DNA of 64,000 nucleotides from Thalassotalea insulae. GTDB lineage: Bacteria; Pseudomonadota; Gammaproteobacteria; Enterobacterales; Alteromonadaceae. The notes under the pieces were generated by a model. That model had not been told where the DNA came from. It saw only the letters and a program-made list of their open reading frames with translations, and searched no databases. Both the position numbers and the translations under genes were made by a program. Shown here piece by piece: positions 34,527-42,594 of the stretch (its first letter is position 1; the number at the start of each line of letters is the position of its first letter). The stretch lies in the NCBI RefSeq assembly GCF_030161395.1, contig NZ_BSST01000001.1:3658001-3722000 (forward strand). The letters run 5' to 3'.

Positions 34527-34545
34527 GAATGATAACGATTCTTGT
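34527..34545. promoter_or_regulatory. Fur-like site, TonB receptor promoter
   Basis: The segment around AATGATAACGATT (34528-34540) differs at about two positions from the matching part of the Fur consensus, about 43 bp before the receptor start. It is weaker than the site at 31028, but the context of an iron receptor supports it. Confidence 0.55.
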
Positions 34546-34713
34546 TTGTATTGCAAGTGGTTTATTGAATAATGCTGAAAATAAATGTTTAAGATCAAGT
34601 TATTCTGATTGATAGACGTTTCTGTATGTATTTGAATTGATGTTAGCTTTAACATTCGAAAGTGTAATTTAAACCTTAGTTGTGTTTTCTATGGTATTTA
34701 ACAAAAAGTCATT

Positions 34714-34895
34714 GAGTATTGGTTGACGAAGTGAACAGTGAAGGAGCAATTGGACGTTCATACATAGATGCGCTGGAAATAGATGGTAAAGTTTATTTAA
34801 CCGATGAGTTTGATGTTGAGTCTGGCGATCAAATCTGGGGACATATTATTCATGCCGATAAACACGATGTGTGGAGCGTTCGTGTAGAAGATTAG
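34714..34895 (+). pseudogene. Orphan fragment of the rimO 3' end (TRAM domain)
   Basis: From 34722 the frame reads VDEV, then IGRSYIDALEIDGKVYL, HIIHADKHDVW and VRVED, then stop. By hand count 41 of 57 residues equal the RimO C-terminus (25731-25901). A piece of the preceding rimO codons (GAGTATTG) is recognisable at 34714 with a deletion, and a stop lies just upstream, so there is no start and no catalytic domain. Amino-acid similarity exceeds what random drift of junk would keep, so it is either a fairly recent duplicate or from a related genome. It lies on the same strand as rimO. Confidence 0.85.
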
Positions 34896-34984
34896 TATTG
34901 CTGTAGCGGCCTCTGGTGGAAATGAAAAGCCCAACTTAAATGGCGTTGGACAATGATGAGCTGAAATTATTTTTCATAATAGGC

Positions 34985-35185
34985 TTAATCGCAAAAGTTA
35001 CTGTCATATTGAGAAACTGTTGCTGTTTTAGTTAATGAGTTTTGCGCATTCCAGCTAATTAATGCGGTATCTTGCGGCATAGCGGTAAATAGACTTTTAG
35101 CACGAGTGACAACATTAGTGCTGAAGTCTTCATTTGGCTCAATAATTAAGTAATTACTTTCAAGCCTCCGTAGAGCTGATGCAAG
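34985..35185 (-). pseudogene. Possible remnant of a larger gene (C-terminal piece)
   Basis: A minus-strand frame of 66 codons, open from the TGA at 35186-35188 to its TAA at 34985, with normal residue use (for example LESNYLIIEPNEDF and DTALISWNAQNSL, ending QYDSNFCD). There is no ATG or ribosome site at its beginning, so it looks like the tail of a degraded gene. The family is not recognised. It could also be chance. Confidence 0.4.
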
Positions 35186-35312
35186 TCATGGCATGAGCCT
35201 GTCGACAGAATCAGCTTAGTTAGTTTAATTAAGAGGAGTTGGCAACGTTATCGGGGATTAAATATTCTAGCTATGAGGATATAACTAAGTATTAATGACT
35301 CATAATAAAAGA

Positions 35313-35336
35313 ATGACCCGTCCTAGGACGGGTCAT
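35313..35336 (-). terminator. Terminator of the metallopeptidase gene
   Basis: A perfect 24-nt palindrome (ATGACCCGTCCT arm and its complement), followed on the minus strand by TCTTTTATT. It lies 15 bp after the stop of the leftward peptidase gene. Confidence 0.8.
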
Positions 35337-35351
35337 AGTAATTAACGGATG

Positions 35352-37202
35352 TTAAAAACCGCACTGTTTCCCTTGGTTCTTCTCTTTTAGCCAAGTTTGT
35401 AATGGCGCAAAGTAATCAAGAACCGCAGTAGCATTCATTTGCTCGTTACCTGTTAAGACTTTATACGCTTTTTGCCAAGGTTGGCTAGAACCCATTTCTA
35501 ACATGGTATTAAGTGCTTTACCGGCTTCTTTGCTGTTATAAATTGAACAGCGATGAATCGGGTCGGTATTACCGGAAATTTCACACAAGGCTTTGTGAAA
35601 CTCAAATTGCTGAATATGTGCCAAGAAATAACGAGAATAAGGTACGCCGCCAGGTACATGGTATTTAGCGCCAGGATCAAAGGCATCAGCAGGGCGGTCA
35701 ACTGGCGCCGCTACTCCTTGATATTTTTCGCGTAATTCCCACCAGGCTTTATTGTAATTTTCCGGGGTGATTTCACCTGAATATACTTTCCAGCGCCATT
35801 GATCGACCATTAAACCAAATGGAATAAAGGCTACTTTTTCCAGCGCCATTTTCATTAGTAAACCAATGTCTTTTGATTCATCTGGAATGGTATCGATTAA
35901 ACCGATTTCCTTTAAGTATTTCGGGGTAACAGATAACGCGATAGTATCGCCAATTGCTTCATGGAAGCCATCATTAGCACTGTTTTGATAATATACTGGT
36001 TGGTTTTTATAGGCACGTTGATAAAAGTTATGGCCTAATTCATGGTGAATAACATTAAATTCTTCGCCAGTTTTCTGGATACACATTTTGATACGGATAT
36101 CGTCTTTCGCATCTAAATCCCACGCAGAAGCATGGCAAACAACATCACGGTCTTCAGGTTTAGTGAATAATGAACGTTGCCAGAAAGTTTCCGGTAACGG
36201 TTCAAAACCTAAAGAGGTAAAAAATGCTTCAGCACCTTTAACCATTTTGATTTCATCATAGCCATTTTTTTCCAGTTGTTCAGTGACATCATAACCAGGA
36301 TCGGCATCTTCCGGTGCTACCAAGTCATAGATATTGCCCCAGGACTGCGCCCACATATTGCCTAATAAGTGCGCTGGAATAGGTTGATCTAATGGTACTT
36401 TGTCTTCGCCATAAGTGTCTGCCAGTTCACTGCGAACATAACAATGTAAATCGTCATATAAAGGTTTGACCTGGCCCCATAAACGGTCGAGCTCTTTAGC
36501 AAAGTCATCCGCAGGCATATCATAGTTCGAGCGCCACATCGCGCCTAAGTCTTTATAACCTAAGCCTTGAGCCCCTTCGTTAGCCAGTTCAGCCTGCCGG
36601 GTAAATAACGGCTTCATTTCAGGGCTAATGGTACGCCAGCCTTGCCATAACTCCAGTAGTTCATCGTAATCACGAGAAGTTGCTATGGTTGCTGTCATAT
36701 CGCCCAAGCTTAACGTTTCACCATCTTTATTGGTGTATTTACCTTTGCCGTACATGCCACCGAGTTGAGAGCCTATTTTTGCTAGCTCTGCAGATTTGGC
36801 AGGGTCTTGTGGCGCAGGCATCACTAAGCTTTGTTTTAAGGTATTGAGTTTTCGGCGTTGATCGGCAGTAACGTCAATATTGTCAAACTTTGCTGCTTCC
36901 ATCGCAAAGCGGACACCGGCTTCAGTTGATTTTTGATCGGCAGCAGCTGCTAATGCTGCAGTATCGTCGGTAATAAAATTGGCATAAATCCAATTAGCAC
37001 GTGAATTCTCCAGGTTTAATGCCACTTGCTCTTTTTCTACATCAGCGAGAAATTTAGCAACATCTAGTTTCTTAGTTGCCACTGAATTTTGATTTTCAGC
37101 TGCTGGGTTTTGAGTGTTTGAAGATTGGGAGTCTTGGTTACAGGCGGATAATGCCAGCATAACACACAGTGCTATCCCTGATTGAGTGAAGGTCTTTTTC
37201 AT
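35352..37202 (-). CDS. Peptidase M2 (ACE-like dipeptidyl carboxydipeptidase) lipoprotein
   Basis: Zinc metallopeptidase removing C-terminal dipeptides. Lipoprotein signal with lipobox LSAC (Cys21) and a Gln/Asn/Ser-rich tether; zinc site HHELGH (HExxH, 387-391) with third ligand Glu415 in GFHEAIGD; further M2 features MWAQSWGNIYDLV, SLGFEPLPETFW and the late GVPYSRYFLAHIQQFEFHKAL. The 616-residue length fits the bacterial one-domain M2 form. Anchored in the envelope; probably degrades small peptides. Monocistronic, with its own terminator. Confidence 0.93.
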   Translation of the reverse strand: MKKTFTQSGIALCVMLALSACNQDSQSSNTQNPAAENQNSVATKKLDVAKFLADVEKEQVALNLENSRANWIYANFITDDTAALAAAADQKSTEAGVRFAMEAAKFDNIDVTADQRRKLNTLKQSLVMPAPQDPAKSAELAKIGSQLGGMYGKGKYTNKDGETLSLGDMTATIATSRDYDELLELWQGWRTISPEMKPLFTRQAELANEGAQGLGYKDLGAMWRSNYDMPADDFAKELDRLWGQVKPLYDDLHCYVRSELADTYGEDKVPLDQPIPAHLLGNMWAQSWGNIYDLVAPEDADPGYDVTEQLEKNGYDEIKMVKGAEAFFTSLGFEPLPETFWQRSLFTKPEDRDVVCHASAWDLDAKDDIRIKMCIQKTGEEFNVIHHELGHNFYQRAYKNQPVYYQNSANDGFHEAIGDTIALSVTPKYLKEIGLIDTIPDESKDIGLLMKMALEKVAFIPFGLMVDQWRWKVYSGEITPENYNKAWWELREKYQGVAAPVDRPADAFDPGAKYHVPGGVPYSRYFLAHIQQFEFHKALCEISGNTDPIHRCSIYNSKEAGKALNTMLEMGSSQPWQKAYKVLTGNEQMNATAVLDYFAPLQTWLKEKNQGKQCGF

Positions 37203-37310
37203 AAGCTTGCTGTTAATATATTGTTATTATGAAGTTCTAGTATATAAAAACGCGCCGTCAGTACAATAGCTGTTACTATTTATCTGAAAATAACCTCTTT
37301 TTCTGCCTAC

Positions 37311-37348
37311 AAAAAAGGTTGCGCATTTGAGAAATAATGCACAACCTT
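37311..37348 (-). terminator. Terminator of the amidohydrolase gene
   Basis: Stem AAGGTTG-GCATT with one C-A mismatch (37315-37327 and 37336-37348), followed on the minus strand by TTTTTT. It lies just after the stop at 37356. Confidence 0.8.
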
Positions 37349-37355
37349 AAAATCA

Positions 37356-39026
37356 CTATTTAGAAATCGCCTGATAGACTTTTTGGCCATTTACCCAAGT
37401 TGATAAAACGATATTTTGCCAGATATGCTCAGCTTCGCTGGTAAAGTAGTTATCTCGCAATAAGATAAAGTCAGCTTTTTTACCTGGCAGTAAACTGCCG
37501 ATAAGTTGCTCTTGGTGACCTGCGTAGGCGGCGTCTAAGGTAAAGCTCTTAAATGCTTCCAGGCGAGTCATCTTCTCTGCTGGATACCAACCGTTATCCG
37601 GTTGATTGTTTTTATCTTGGCGAGTCATTGATGCGTGTAAGCCAAAAAATGGGTTAGGGGACTCTACAGGAAAATCTGAACCTGCGGCGATAATGGCGTT
37701 AGCATCCAGTAATTTTCGCCAGGCATAAGCACCTAAAATACGTTCACTACCTAACCGGTTTTCGGCCATATTTTTATCACTGGTGGCATGAGTTGCCTGC
37801 ATTGAAGCAATCACCCCAAGTTGATGAAAACGAGGAATATCTTCAATACGCAATACTTGTGCATGTTCTACCCGGTGACGCAGTGCTTTACTGTCGTGTT
37901 TTTTAATCGCATCTTGATACAAATCGAGTACTATTTTATTGGCGTTATCACCAATGGCATGGGTGTTGACTTGAAAGCCTTTTGCCATAGCAAAGTTAAC
38001 ATACTGATTAAGAGATTTTTTATCATGCAGTAATAAGCCTTTATGGCCCGGATGATCGGAGTAATCTTCGATAAGTGCTGCACCTCGACTACCTAACGCA
38101 CCATCTGCTTGAATTTTTACACTGTTAAAGTTGAGCATACTATCTGGTGAATGGAAGCTGCCTTGCGCTAGTGTTTGTTGCCAGCCTTCACTGGGTAAAT
38201 ACAACATCGCATTGATGCGAATTGGCATTTGTTGCTCATTACTGAGTTGCTGAAAAGCGGCTAAGTTTTGGCTGTCGATACCGGCATCATGGACACTGGT
38301 TAATCCCATACTGGCTAACGCCTTCATCGCTTTAACTAAAATTGTTTTTTGCTGCTTTATGCTCAATGGTGGTATTTTTTGCTCTATCAGCGCCATGGCA
38401 TTATCAACAAAGATACCGCTAGGTTTGCCATTGGCATCGCGAATAATGTCGCCTCCTTCAGGTGCTTTAGTACTTGATGTGATGCCCGCTAATTGCATTG
38501 CTTTTGAATTAGCCCAACCTGCATGACCATCTACTCGCCTGAGCCAGACTGGTTTATCGGGAAAGTATTTATCTAATGATTGAGCACTAGGAAACTGTTT
38601 GTTCGGCCATTGCACCTGATTCCAGCCTCGCCCTGTGATCCAGGCGAGTGTTGGATTAGCCTTAGCAAATACTAAGGTGCTTTTTACTGCGGCTTGCTCA
38701 GAGCGACTATTGACGAGATCTGCCGTCATTAAACTTTGACCAAAACTGAGCACGTGACCGTGGGCGTCGATAAGCCCAGGAAGCATGGTTGCCCCTTTAC
38801 CATCGATCACTTGCCAGTCTTTGCCAGTGGCAATGTTATCATCTGACTGATAGAGCTTATCGATTTTATCATCGGTAAATTGTAATGCTGAAAACTGAGC
38901 TAAATGCTGGCCGCTGGCATCTAAGGTATAACCTTTAATATTGTTGATTAATGTGGTTTGTGCTTGCACGCACCAGGAAAGTAATAATAAGCTGGTGCCG
39001 AGGTTAAGTTGCTTGATTATCTTCAT
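37356..39026 (-). CDS. Exported YtcJ-like metal-dependent amidohydrolase
   Basis: Signal peptide (LGTSLLLLSWCVQAQ) followed by an amidohydrolase_3 barrel: metal motif GLIDAHGHV, LTSVHDAGID, the late QVNTHAIGDNAN with histidine ligands, RHRVEHAQVL and the final Asp in AAGSDFPVES. The 556-residue length is usual for the YtcJ group. Members hydrolyse amide or imide bonds in small compounds; substrate unknown. It is monocistronic between the ABC operon and the peptidase gene. Confidence 0.9.
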   Translation of the reverse strand: MKIIKQLNLGTSLLLLSWCVQAQTTLINNIKGYTLDASGQHLAQFSALQFTDDKIDKLYQSDDNIATGKDWQVIDGKGATMLPGLIDAHGHVLSFGQSLMTADLVNSRSEQAAVKSTLVFAKANPTLAWITGRGWNQVQWPNKQFPSAQSLDKYFPDKPVWLRRVDGHAGWANSKAMQLAGITSSTKAPEGGDIIRDANGKPSGIFVDNAMALIEQKIPPLSIKQQKTILVKAMKALASMGLTSVHDAGIDSQNLAAFQQLSNEQQMPIRINAMLYLPSEGWQQTLAQGSFHSPDSMLNFNSVKIQADGALGSRGAALIEDYSDHPGHKGLLLHDKKSLNQYVNFAMAKGFQVNTHAIGDNANKIVLDLYQDAIKKHDSKALRHRVEHAQVLRIEDIPRFHQLGVIASMQATHATSDKNMAENRLGSERILGAYAWRKLLDANAIIAAGSDFPVESPNPFFGLHASMTRQDKNNQPDNGWYPAEKMTRLEAFKSFTLDAAYAGHQEQLIGSLLPGKKADFILLRDNYFTSEAEHIWQNIVLSTWVNGQKVYQAISK

Positions 39027-39134
39027 AAAATAGACGTTTATTATTGTCGCAATGGAACTTCATCATAGCATGATGGCAATGTTTTAACAGTGCTAGGGAA
39101 TATTGATAAAATAGTGTTGGTATGAAATCGTGTG

Positions 39135-39166
39135 AAAAGGCGTAGTTATTTCACTACGCCTTTTTA
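39135..39166 (-). terminator. Terminator of the ABC transporter operon
   Basis: An 11-bp stem (39135-39145 with 39154-39164, AAAAGGCGTAG arm) and 8-nt loop. It closes the leftward ABC operon; the T-tract on that strand is four long, and five on the other. Confidence 0.75.
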
Positions 39167-39178
39167 TTTGGTATTAGC

Positions 39179-39286
39179 TTATGGTCTGTGATCATCCTCT
39201 AATGCTGCTATAGGGTTGAGTTTGCGTGGAAGAACTTGCTCCGTTTGCTTGCTTACCAGACAACAGGTTGAGTTAAATACAGCCAT
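39179..39286 (-). CDS. 35-codon ORF, possible permease C-terminal relic
   Basis: From an ATG at 39286, 10 bp after the last permease gene. It contains a CC pair (NSTCCLV) and ends VLPRKLNPIAALEDDHRP. The segment RKLNPIAAL resembles the conserved C-terminal end of FtsX-type permeases (typically RxxNPIEALR), so it may be the tail of a lost third permease; a small expressed peptide is the alternative. No good ribosome site. Confidence 0.3.
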   Translation of the reverse strand: MAVFNSTCCLVSKQTEQVLPRKLNPIAALEDDHRP

Positions 39287-39296
39287 CGCTTTAAAA

Positions 39297-40511
39297 TTAA
39301 ACGCTACGGGTTGCGATTGCCGGCGGGATCAGCGATGCACGCCTTGCCGGGTATAGCACAGCAAGTTGACCAACAATAAATAAAGTCATAGCGCCAATAA
39401 CAATAAGCTTACCGCCAATAGGGGATAATTCAAAGGTACTGACCAACCACATGTTGACCCCAACGGCTCCGATAATGCCGATAGTGACGCCAAGCAAAGA
39501 AATGATAAAGTTTTCCACCATAAAATAACGCATTACTTGCCATTTAGTGGCGCCTAATGCGCGACGGGTACCGATTTGTTTAGTACGACGATTGATACTA
39601 AAGATTGCCAGACCGACTATGCCAAATGCAGTGATCAAGGTTAAGGTGATGATCACTGTTGTTAAAATATTATTGGTGGCATTGTGTCTCTGATAACTTT
39701 TTTTGCGGGTATCTGCTAACGTGGTAACGCGGCGAATAATGCGTTGTTTGTCACTTTCTGCCAGAAGTTTTTCGATTTCAGGCATAAGTTCGTCACGACG
39801 TCCCGCTTCAGTGCGGATCAAATAACGAGCGCTATTGGATTCCAACTGAAATGGCACTAACATACTGCGTTCGACGCTATTCCAGCCAACCCATGGTGCT
39901 TGTAATTTATCGATAATACCAATGATCTGCATTGGCTGAGTTTGTGAAATATAGACGGTTTTACCGATCGCTGATTGCCAATCATCCGGGTACAAGTCCT
40001 GGGCAAATGCTTTGGTGATGATGGTTTTCGGTGGCCAGGTTGATTGTGAAGGCTCCCGCCATTGAATATCTTGCTGGCGAAAATTTTCACCGGCGATTAA
40101 GTTAACGCCTAGGGTATTAATACCGTGTTCATCCACCATATATAGGGCACTTCCCAAGGTATCTTTGTCTTCCCCTGGTTCATGTTGCAATGCCATTGAC
40201 CAGCCACCGTTACTTAACGGAATGGCATTAATTTGTATGGCATCAATGACCCCTGGGGTATTTCGGATCGCATGCAGGTCGGTCTGTAGCTGTGCCTGAT
40301 AATTATAATCCTGACCAAAAATAGTGTTGGTTAAATAAAAGGTATTGGCTTCATCTAGACCACTGGCGCGACTCATTTGCTGATTACGATCTTGGATCAT
40401 AAAAATAGCATTGACCATAATTGCCAGAGTAAAAGCAATTTGTAGGGCGATCAGTAAGGCGCCGACTTTGTTACGCATTAAAGCGCGAATGATTAATCCT
40501 GTTTCTAACAT
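39297..40511 (-). CDS. MacB/FtsX-type ABC permease (second)
   Basis: A 404-residue permease with the MacB plan: TM1 (LLIALQIAFTLAIMVNAIF), a periplasmic MacB_PCD domain of about 230 residues, then three spans with the FtsX motif RTKQIGTRRALGATKWQVMRYF and the end YPARRASLIPPAIATRS. It starts 15 nt after the first permease. Forms a heterodimer with that permease and uses the operon's ATPase. The transported compound is unknown; such systems export peptides, lipids or antibiotics rather than import. Confidence 0.88.
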   Translation of the reverse strand: MLETGLIIRALMRNKVGALLIALQIAFTLAIMVNAIFMIQDRNQQMSRASGLDEANTFYLTNTIFGQDYNYQAQLQTDLHAIRNTPGVIDAIQINAIPLSNGGWSMALQHEPGEDKDTLGSALYMVDEHGINTLGVNLIAGENFRQQDIQWREPSQSTWPPKTIITKAFAQDLYPDDWQSAIGKTVYISQTQPMQIIGIIDKLQAPWVGWNSVERSMLVPFQLESNSARYLIRTEAGRRDELMPEIEKLLAESDKQRIIRRVTTLADTRKKSYQRHNATNNILTTVIITLTLITAFGIVGLAIFSINRRTKQIGTRRALGATKWQVMRYFMVENFIISLLGVTIGIIGAVGVNMWLVSTFELSPIGGKLIVIGAMTLFIVGQLAVLYPARRASLIPPAIATRSV

Positions 40512-40526
40512 AGTGACATCCTTACT

Positions 40527-41837
40527 TTATTGGCATTTCAATTGATAGGCAGGCTGTACTTTACAAGCACGCCAGGTTGGGTAAAGTCCTGCTATTATTG
40601 TTGAGACCAAGGACATTAGCATTGCCAGTACTATCATATTGACATCGAGTGTTGCTAACCCTTGCATATAGTCGCCATACATAACTTCAACGGCATTTAA
40701 ACCGAGATAAGCTAATGCTAACCCTAAAATACCACCGGCCAGACCAATACAGCCAGATTCGATAATATATTGGGCAAATAATGTCTCTTTACTGGCACCA
40801 AGAGCCTGACGCAAGCCGATTTCCGGTGCTTTACCTAAGAATTTTGCTAGTAATAATCCTATGGTATTTAAAAGACAGACCACGAGAAACATAAATGACA
40901 TTGCCATCATCATTTGGGCATCGTCGGCGACCACTTCTTGATTTTCTAACCACTCGGTGACTGTACTGAGACGATTGTCTAATGGTCGGGGAAAGCGACC
41001 ATATTGTTTTTGTTCCTGGACATATGCATCGATAAAGGTTTGGTAATTCGCTTTTTCTTCATCATTGCGTAGTTCGACCCAAAATGAGTTCCAAATACAC
41101 TCTGAATTTAAAAATGCCTGAAAACCATCGCCAAAAGGCTTCCAACAGTTAGTATTGCCGGAACGCTTTAACTTTTCTTCGGCGACTAAGCTAAACGGCG
41201 CAAAATAATCGGCGGTATCATCAAAGGCGCCAGTGCTGATATCATAAAAGCGTGGTTTGGGCTGCCAGTTGTCAATAACACCAACTACTTTAAAGACATT
41301 GCCGTCTAAACGTATCGACTGACCAACAGAGTTTTCACCACCAAATAATTTATCATTAGTGACTTTACTTAGCACCACGACTTGCGCTTTACTTTGATCG
41401 GCTGAATCGTCCCAGCCACTGCCGTAAATAAAAGGGACATCAAACATTGGGAAAAAATCAGCAGTATTGGCTCTGCCAGAGACAAACAATGGTCGCATTT
41501 CCGGATCTTGTGACTCAATTACGCCATAAGATTGTGATGTGATGGTTTGTCGAAATGCTTTATTGGCTTTAAATAAATTAGTTGAGTCAATATAGGTCAT
41601 TTGCGTTGGTGGATTTTGACCGTCATCAAAGGGATCGTTTGCATCCCAACTGTCAAGCTGAACATTAAATAACTGTTCGCTTTTGTGCGGGATTGGGTTG
41701 GCTGACATCAGGTAGTTTACCGTGACTGTTGTCATAGTTGCGCCTATCCCAAGGCCTATGGCGCATACCATAAGTAAACTTAAACCCCAGTGGCGCATGA
41801 TGCTGACCCAGGCAACTTTTATATAGTAATTAAACAT
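40527..41837 (-). CDS. MacB/FtsX-type ABC permease (first)
   Basis: A 436-residue permease of the same plan: TM1 (LSLLMVCAIGLGIGATMTTV), a periplasmic domain (VVLSKVTNDKLFGGENSVGQ, VVGVIDNW), three later spans with APEIGLRQALGASKETLFAQ and the end YPTWRACKVQPAYQLKCQ. It follows the ATPase gene by 24 nt. The two permeases differ clearly in sequence, indicating a heteromeric exporter. Confidence 0.88.
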   Translation of the reverse strand: MFNYYIKVAWVSIMRHWGLSLLMVCAIGLGIGATMTTVTVNYLMSANPIPHKSEQLFNVQLDSWDANDPFDDGQNPPTQMTYIDSTNLFKANKAFRQTITSQSYGVIESQDPEMRPLFVSGRANTADFFPMFDVPFIYGSGWDDSADQSKAQVVVLSKVTNDKLFGGENSVGQSIRLDGNVFKVVGVIDNWQPKPRFYDISTGAFDDTADYFAPFSLVAEEKLKRSGNTNCWKPFGDGFQAFLNSECIWNSFWVELRNDEEKANYQTFIDAYVQEQKQYGRFPRPLDNRLSTVTEWLENQEVVADDAQMMMAMSFMFLVVCLLNTIGLLLAKFLGKAPEIGLRQALGASKETLFAQYIIESGCIGLAGGILGLALAYLGLNAVEVMYGDYMQGLATLDVNMIVLAMLMSLVSTIIAGLYPTWRACKVQPAYQLKCQ

Positions 41838-41861
41838 GTTATTTCCTTTTACTGGTGCCGG

Positions 41862-42554
41862 CTATGCGATGGCTTTATCAGCAATCACATCTAATTCACT
41901 GACTCTGCCATCTTTGACTTGGATGGTGCGAGAGGCGCGCATTGCGAGCTCAGGATCATGAGTCACCATAATGATAGTAGTGCCTTGGCTGTTGATTTCT
42001 TCTAGCAAACTCATTACCCCGGCGGCCATTGACGAGTCAAGATTACCGGTTGGCTCATCCGCCAATAAAAAACGTGGGTCAGTAGCAAGTGCGCGAGCTA
42101 TCGCCACACGTTGCTGCTGCCCACCAGAGAGTTGACTGGGCAGGTGTTTCATTCGTGACGCTAAGCCTACACGGTCTAGGTTGGCTTCTATTCGTTGTTT
42201 ACGCTCTTTGGCATTGAAGCCACGATAACGCAGTGGTACATCGACATTATCGAATAAGTTAAGGTCAGGGATCAGGTTAAAACTTTGAAAGACAAAACCG
42301 ATCTTTTCATTTCTCATGCGTGAACGGGCATTATCATTGAGTAGACTGACATCTTTGCCATCGAGTAGAAACTCACCGCTAGTATAAGTTTCTAATAGGC
42401 CCGCAATATTGAGAAATGTGGTTTTTCCTGAGCCTGACGGACCGGTAACACTGACAAAGTCGCCTTCGTTTACTGTGAGGTTAAAATCGCGCAGCGCATG
42501 GGTCTGAATGTCTGCAGTTTGAAATACTTTGTTGACGTTGTTCATTGATAACAT
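41862..42554 (-). CDS. LolD/MacB-type ABC ATPase
   Basis: A 230-residue ATP-binding subunit: Walker A GPSGSGKTT, Q-loop VFQSFNLIPDL, signature LSGGQQQR, Walker B FLLADEPTGNLD, H-loop VTHDPE. Powers the two permeases encoded after it. It follows the HlyD-type gene by 40 nt. LolD proper is unlikely, because the neighbours are a membrane-fusion protein and MacB-type permeases rather than LolC/E. Confidence 0.92.
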   Translation of the reverse strand: MLSMNNVNKVFQTADIQTHALRDFNLTVNEGDFVSVTGPSGSGKTTFLNIAGLLETYTSGEFLLDGKDVSLLNDNARSRMRNEKIGFVFQSFNLIPDLNLFDNVDVPLRYRGFNAKERKQRIEANLDRVGLASRMKHLPSQLSGGQQQRVAIARALATDPRFLLADEPTGNLDSSMAAGVMSLLEEINSQGTTIIMVTHDPELAMRASRTIQVKDGRVSELDVIADKAIA

Positions 42555-42594
42555 AGGATATTCCTTCTAACGGATACGTAAATTTGTATCTAAA

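Larger units (their letters stand above)
34485..35351. other. 867-bp gap holding coding debris
   Basis: No intact gene. It holds the receptor promoter with a Fur-like site, a fragment matching the 3' end of rimO (34714-34895), a stretch of decayed-looking coding sequence on the minus strand (34985-35185) and the terminator of the metallopeptidase gene (35313-35336). It looks like a recombination or decay zone at the edge of the siderophore locus. Confidence 0.7.

Noticed and set aside
41862..42554. LolD of the lipoprotein-release complex
   Set aside because: Adjacent genes are a HlyD-type adaptor and two MacB-type permeases, not LolC/LolE, so a MacB-like exporter is the better reading.
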